This document shows, in pieces, positions 36,071 through 38,849 of a DNA stretch of 38,849 nucleotides (within the stretch, counting starts at the first letter, position 1; each line of letters starts with the position of its first letter). The notes beneath the pieces are model-generated. The model searched no databases. It was given only the letters and a program-made list of their open reading frames with translations, and was not told where the DNA came from. Position numbers and translations under genes: made by a program. Source of the stretch: Gemmatimonadetes bacterium 13_1_40CM_69_22 (GTDB taxonomy: Bacteria; Gemmatimonadota; Gemmatimonadetes; Gemmatimonadales; GWC2-71-9); assembly GCA_001917665.1 (NCBI GenBank), contig MNEL01000045.1, forward strand, positions 1 to 38,849, given 5' to 3'.

Positions 36071-36571
36071 TCACCCGCGCTGCAGCCGCTTGAGCAGCTG
36101 GATCTGCCCCGCGTGATACAGGTCGTGCGACGCAATCCCGTAGACGTGCTCGGCGTTCGACCAGCGCGACCGCCACCCGCGCGCGCCGAGGCGCGAAGGC
36201 GGGAAGCGGGCGATCACCGCGCGCAGCAGCCGGTGCTGCTCGCGGAGCAGCCCGACGTCCCGCCGCCACGCCGCGGCGTCCGCTGGCGCCGGAAGCCGCG
36301 GCCAGTTGCTCCCCGCGCGGGGGAACGACAGCTCGCTGTCGCGCGTCAGCCGTCGCCGCACGATGTACTTCCAGTACGCCGTGTGCAGCACGACCTCCCA
36401 GATGTTGTGGCGTCGCCCCCCGCGGCCCGGCCGCCACAACGCCGCGCGGTGCGACACTCCGCGAATCGCCCCCGCGAGCGGTGTGCCGTGCCAAGCGCGG
36501 TGATCGAATGCCTGGTCGAACACGTCCAGCAGCAGCGCGATCCGCCGATCGCGAGTCATTTTCCCATTCAT
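36071..36571 (-). CDS. DinB-family protein
   Basis: 166 residues in a DinB/YfiT-like four-helix bundle. Candidate metal ligands are seen: His in HNIWEVVLHTAYW and the pair in HDLYHAGQI (HxxxH). The family includes mycothiol- or bacillithiol-dependent transferases and many proteins of unknown role. The start overlaps the stop of the upstream two-TM gene (ATGA), so coupled translation is likely. It ends in convergence with the S4 gene. Confidence 0.85.
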   Translation of the reverse strand: MNGKMTRDRRIALLLDVFDQAFDHRAWHGTPLAGAIRGVSHRAALWRPGRGGRRHNIWEVVLHTAYWKYIVRRRLTRDSELSFPRAGSNWPRLPAPADAAAWRRDVGLLREQHRLLRAVIARFPPSRLGARGWRSRWSNAEHVYGIASHDLYHAGQIQLLKRLQRG

Positions 36572-37257
36572 CGAGTCGCTGTGTCGAGGATCGTGATCTT
36601 CTGCCAGATCTTGCGCGACAGTCCGGCGGTGAGGTTTTCCAGGTCGTTCACGGCTTCCAGCACGACCGGATCTTGCAGGTGTTCGACGTACAGCGCTGCT
36701 ACTTTGCTCGTGAGCGACAGCAGGTCGGTGCAGTAATCCAGATAGCGGGCTAAGTCGGCGCGGGCCATGCGGCGGTCCGGCGTCACCTGAATCTCCTCCC
36801 GGCCGGGGAGAAACTCGTTAGGGGCCTTGGCCAGCTGGTGCATGTCCACCACGTGTGCGATGCTGCGCAGCTCGTGCAGCGCCTTGAGCGCGCGCCCGCG
36901 TTTCAGGCGGGTGTCCACCGTGGCGAGAAACACCACCGCCACCCCGAGGAAGACGAAATTCTGGATGGCTTGTGACTGCATCAGGTCTGTCAGCGTCCGC
37001 GGGTCCGCCGACAGCTTGAGGCTCAGGAGCGCCCCAACACCCAGCGCCACCATCAGGGCGATCACCAGCCCGGCCGCGATGCGCAGCGGGAGATTGGGCC
37101 GGCTCAGATCGACGGCGCGACCAATCGCGTCCCGGGCGACGGCGAGCAGCTCCCCGCTAACCTGACTCAACCCCGAGCCCGGAAACCGTTCCTCGATCCG
37201 CCGCTGCACCCGGTCGAGGGTTTCCACGATATGCGCGCCGTCGAGCCGGCGATACAT
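36568..37257 (-). CDS. Two-TM membrane protein of unknown function
   Basis: 229 residues. An N-terminal helical segment (HIVETLDRVQRRIEERFPG) leads to two membrane segments (about 58-80 and 95-112), then an amphipathic cytoplasmic helical domain (LARYLDYCTDLLSLTSKVAAL and ENLTAGLSRKIWQKITIL). I do not recognise a family. The ATG is immediately after the stop of the SnoaL-like gene (no gap), and the stop overlaps the DinB start, so the three genes are tightly linked. A membrane scaffold or signalling role is only a guess. Confidence 0.8.
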   Translation of the reverse strand: MYRRLDGAHIVETLDRVQRRIEERFPGSGLSQVSGELLAVARDAIGRAVDLSRPNLPLRIAAGLVIALMVALGVGALLSLKLSADPRTLTDLMQSQAIQNFVFLGVAVVFLATVDTRLKRGRALKALHELRSIAHVVDMHQLAKAPNEFLPGREEIQVTPDRRMARADLARYLDYCTDLLSLTSKVAALYVEHLQDPVVLEAVNDLENLTAGLSRKIWQKITILDTATR

Positions 37258-37821
37258 CTAGGGCAAGTACTCTGTCGGGATGGGGTGCTGCGCATCCTCG
37301 TCGAACCACACTGCGGACGCGATCCACCAGCGCGTCCCGTCCCAGAACAGCTCGATGCTGTTGATCCCGCGTCCCACGACCGGTCCGTGCGCTACACGCC
37401 GCTCCTCATAGGTGCTGAACGCGTGCACCACGCTGCCGTAGGTGTGCGTGACGCGGTGGACCTCCCGCTCGAAGAAGCCCTCGTGCACCATCCCCGAGTC
37501 CGCGTCGTCCACGAACGTCTGGTGGTCCATGATGGCCGCGTACGGCCCACGCTTGCCCACCCCGGTCGCCACGAACTTCACGCCGGGGATGTAGAGCGAG
37601 CGGTCCCGCGCCCACTGGCGCGGCTGCCCGGCGGGCCCCGAGATCACCTCGTAGAAGGCCCTGATGATGCCGTCCACTGAGGCGACGTCGGCGGGACGGG
37701 GCGGGATCGTGGGGACGGCGACGTGCTTCCCGGCGGGCGCCTGCGCCGCCGCGGCGCGCGCGAGGAGCGGGGTCACACCGAGGACACTCAGCACAACTGG
37801 GCCCAGCGATCGCCAGCTCAT
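37258..37821 (-). CDS. Secreted SnoaL/NTF2-like protein
   Basis: 187 residues with signal peptide (MSWRSLGPVVLSVLGVTPLL, cleavage near AAAAQA). The mature part looks like an NTF2-like/SnoaL fold: VDGIIRAFYEVISGPAGQPR, FEREVHRVTHTYGSVVHAFS and SIELFWDGTRWWIASAVW. Such folds bind small ligands or act as hydrolase-like pockets; no catalytic set is recognisable. It probably acts in the periplasm. The stop abuts the ATG of the next gene. Confidence 0.83.
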   Translation of the reverse strand: MSWRSLGPVVLSVLGVTPLLARAAAAQAPAGKHVAVPTIPPRPADVASVDGIIRAFYEVISGPAGQPRQWARDRSLYIPGVKFVATGVGKRGPYAAIMDHQTFVDDADSGMVHEGFFEREVHRVTHTYGSVVHAFSTYEERRVAHGPVVGRGINSIELFWDGTRWWIASAVWFDEDAQHPIPTEYLP

Positions 37822-37886
37822 CGCTGCTCCGGGTAGGGGAGGAACGCTGTGGTGCTGAAACTAGGTGGAATCGGCCGTGTCGTCAC

Positions 37887-38849
37887 CTATCGCAGCCCGA
37901 CTCCGATGCCGAGCACGATCGCGACCGCGCCGAGCCCGAGCAGCAGGCCGTACAACGGCAGCGCGAACTTGAGCCAGTGCTCGTAGCGCACGCCCGCGGC
38001 CGCGAGGATCGCCATGAGTGCGCCGTTGGTCGGCGTCAGCAGCTCGCACAGCCCCCCGCCGTACTGGTACGCGAGCACCGTCACCTGGCGGTGGCCGCTC
38101 GGGCTCGGCACCGGGACGTGGACGGCGGTGTGCAGCACCATCATGCCCAAGGCCGAGAGGGCAAGCGGTAGCCCGGCAACGGGCGCGAACAGCCCGCGCA
38201 CGATGGTGTCGACGATGCGGCCCTCGTCAAGCGCGACGTAGATCGCGCGCGCGAACCCGATCAGCAGCGCCGCGTAGGCCATCGAAGTGAACCCGTCGGC
38301 GAACGCCGCTGCGGTGCCGCCCGCGCCGAGGCCGCCGACGACGCCCGCCACGATGCCCATGGCGAAGAACAGCGCCGCCATCTGGTCGAATCCCCAGCCG
38401 TGGCGGAGCACGCCAACGACCAGGCATGCGAATGTGGTGAGCACCACGACGAGTACCGCGCCGCGGCGGGCCGAGGGCGGCGGCGGCGCGGCTGCTCCCC
38501 GCGCGCCAGCCTGCTGCACGGCGCGCGTCCGGCCGGCGTAGCGCAGCGTGCCCCAGATCCATATCCCCAGCGCGGCGAGCAGGAAGCCGACGCGGAACGG
38601 CGCGCCCGAGAGCAGCGGGAGCTGGGCGAGCTGCTGCGCGATGCCGACTTGAAAGGGATTGATCGGGCTGAACGCCGCGCCCACGGCCGCCGACCCGAGG
38701 CTGGCGGCAACGGCGGTGACGGGATCGAAGCCCAGCCGTCGCACGAGCAGCAACATCACCGGCACCAGAGCGATGATCTCCTCCTTCATGTTGTCGAGCA
38801 CGCCGCCCAGCGCGAACACGAGACAGGCGGTGGGGATGACCAGCGCGCC
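37887..38849 (-). CDS. YfcC-family (DcuC-like) carboxylate/amino-acid transporter, 5' end cut
   Basis: 320 codons are visible; the frame is open to the window edge, so the N-terminal third is missing. Multiple membrane segments are seen, and the C-terminal signature HVPVPSPSGHRQVTVLAYQYG with LCELLTPTNGALMAIL matches the YfcC/C4-dicarboxylate-carrier-type superfamily. The substrate is unknown: relatives carry dicarboxylates, arginine/ornithine or short-chain acids. It is followed by a SnoaL-like gene after 65 bp and probably heads the minus-strand run that ends at DinB. Confidence 0.87.
   Translation of the reverse strand, partial: GALVIPTACLVFALGGVLDNMKEEIIALVPVMLLLVRRLGFDPVTAVAASLGSAAVGAAFSPINPFQVGIAQQLAQLPLLSGAPFRVGFLLAALGIWIWGTLRYAGRTRAVQQAGARGAAAPPPPSARRGAVLVVVLTTFACLVVGVLRHGWGFDQMAALFFAMGIVAGVVGGLGAGGTAAAFADGFTSMAYAALLIGFARAIYVALDEGRIVDTIVRGLFAPVAGLPLALSALGMMVLHTAVHVPVPSPSGHRQVTVLAYQYGGGLCELLTPTNGALMAILAAAGVRYEHWLKFALPLYGLLLGLGAVAIVLGIGVGLR

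Overview
This is GC-rich, densely coded bacterial chromosome, probably from an environmental Gemmatimonadota-like organism. The phylum call is an inference from overall composition, the tandem membrane-anchored PASTA-less Ser/Thr kinases, the Kelch/PKD lipoproteins and the mix of cyclophilin, DUF255, OPT and M20/M42 genes. No rRNA or marker gene settles it. I found no tRNA, rRNA, CRISPR array, transposase, phage or plasmid gene. The longest gap without a gene is about 290 bp.

Layout. (1) 1-5788, minus strand: a tight six-gene run in the order alpha/beta hydrolase, nth, M20 amidohydrolase, DUF255 thioredoxin-fold protein, cyclophilin, secreted protein cut by the window edge. (2) 5810-8889, plus: an ABC importer pair, a fused double permease and an ATPase with a C-terminal extension, with no binding protein. 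(3) 9113-9571, minus: an fRMsr-like GAF protein. (4) 9619-14233, plus: a complete four-gene ECF transporter (S, T, A, A') joined by GTGA overlaps, then a HEAT-repeat protein. (5) 14253-19964, minus: OPT transporter, BtuF-like protein, CapA, M42 peptidase, DoxX. (6) 20043-23681, plus: two paralogous Ser/Thr kinases. (7) 23665-24822, minus: an aminotransferase. (8) 25114-30071: two paralogous Kelch-PKD lipoproteins on plus, with a small secreted protein between them on minus. (9) 30131-34463, minus: NfeD, SPFH protein, sorbosone dehydrogenase-like protein, DUF3052, acyl-CoA dehydrogenase. (10) 34606-36064, plus: DUF4097 protein and S4/Hsp15-like protein. (11) 36071-38849, minus: YfcC-type transporter (cut by the edge), SnoaL-like secreted protein, two-TM protein, DinB.

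The most interesting points follow. The two ECF ATPases are degenerate in a complementary way: one lacks the Walker A lysine and the switch histidine, the other lacks the LSGGQ signature. This predicts one intact and one dead composite ATP site. Four families of short repeats, two palindromic and two tandem, lie in and between genes. Two of the palindromic copies are inserted in frame inside transporter-type genes, and other copies supply stop codons. The two Kelch-PKD lipoprotein units share promoter-region and terminator architecture but have swapped C-terminal modules. No obvious complete novel system (defence island or secondary-metabolite cluster) is present.
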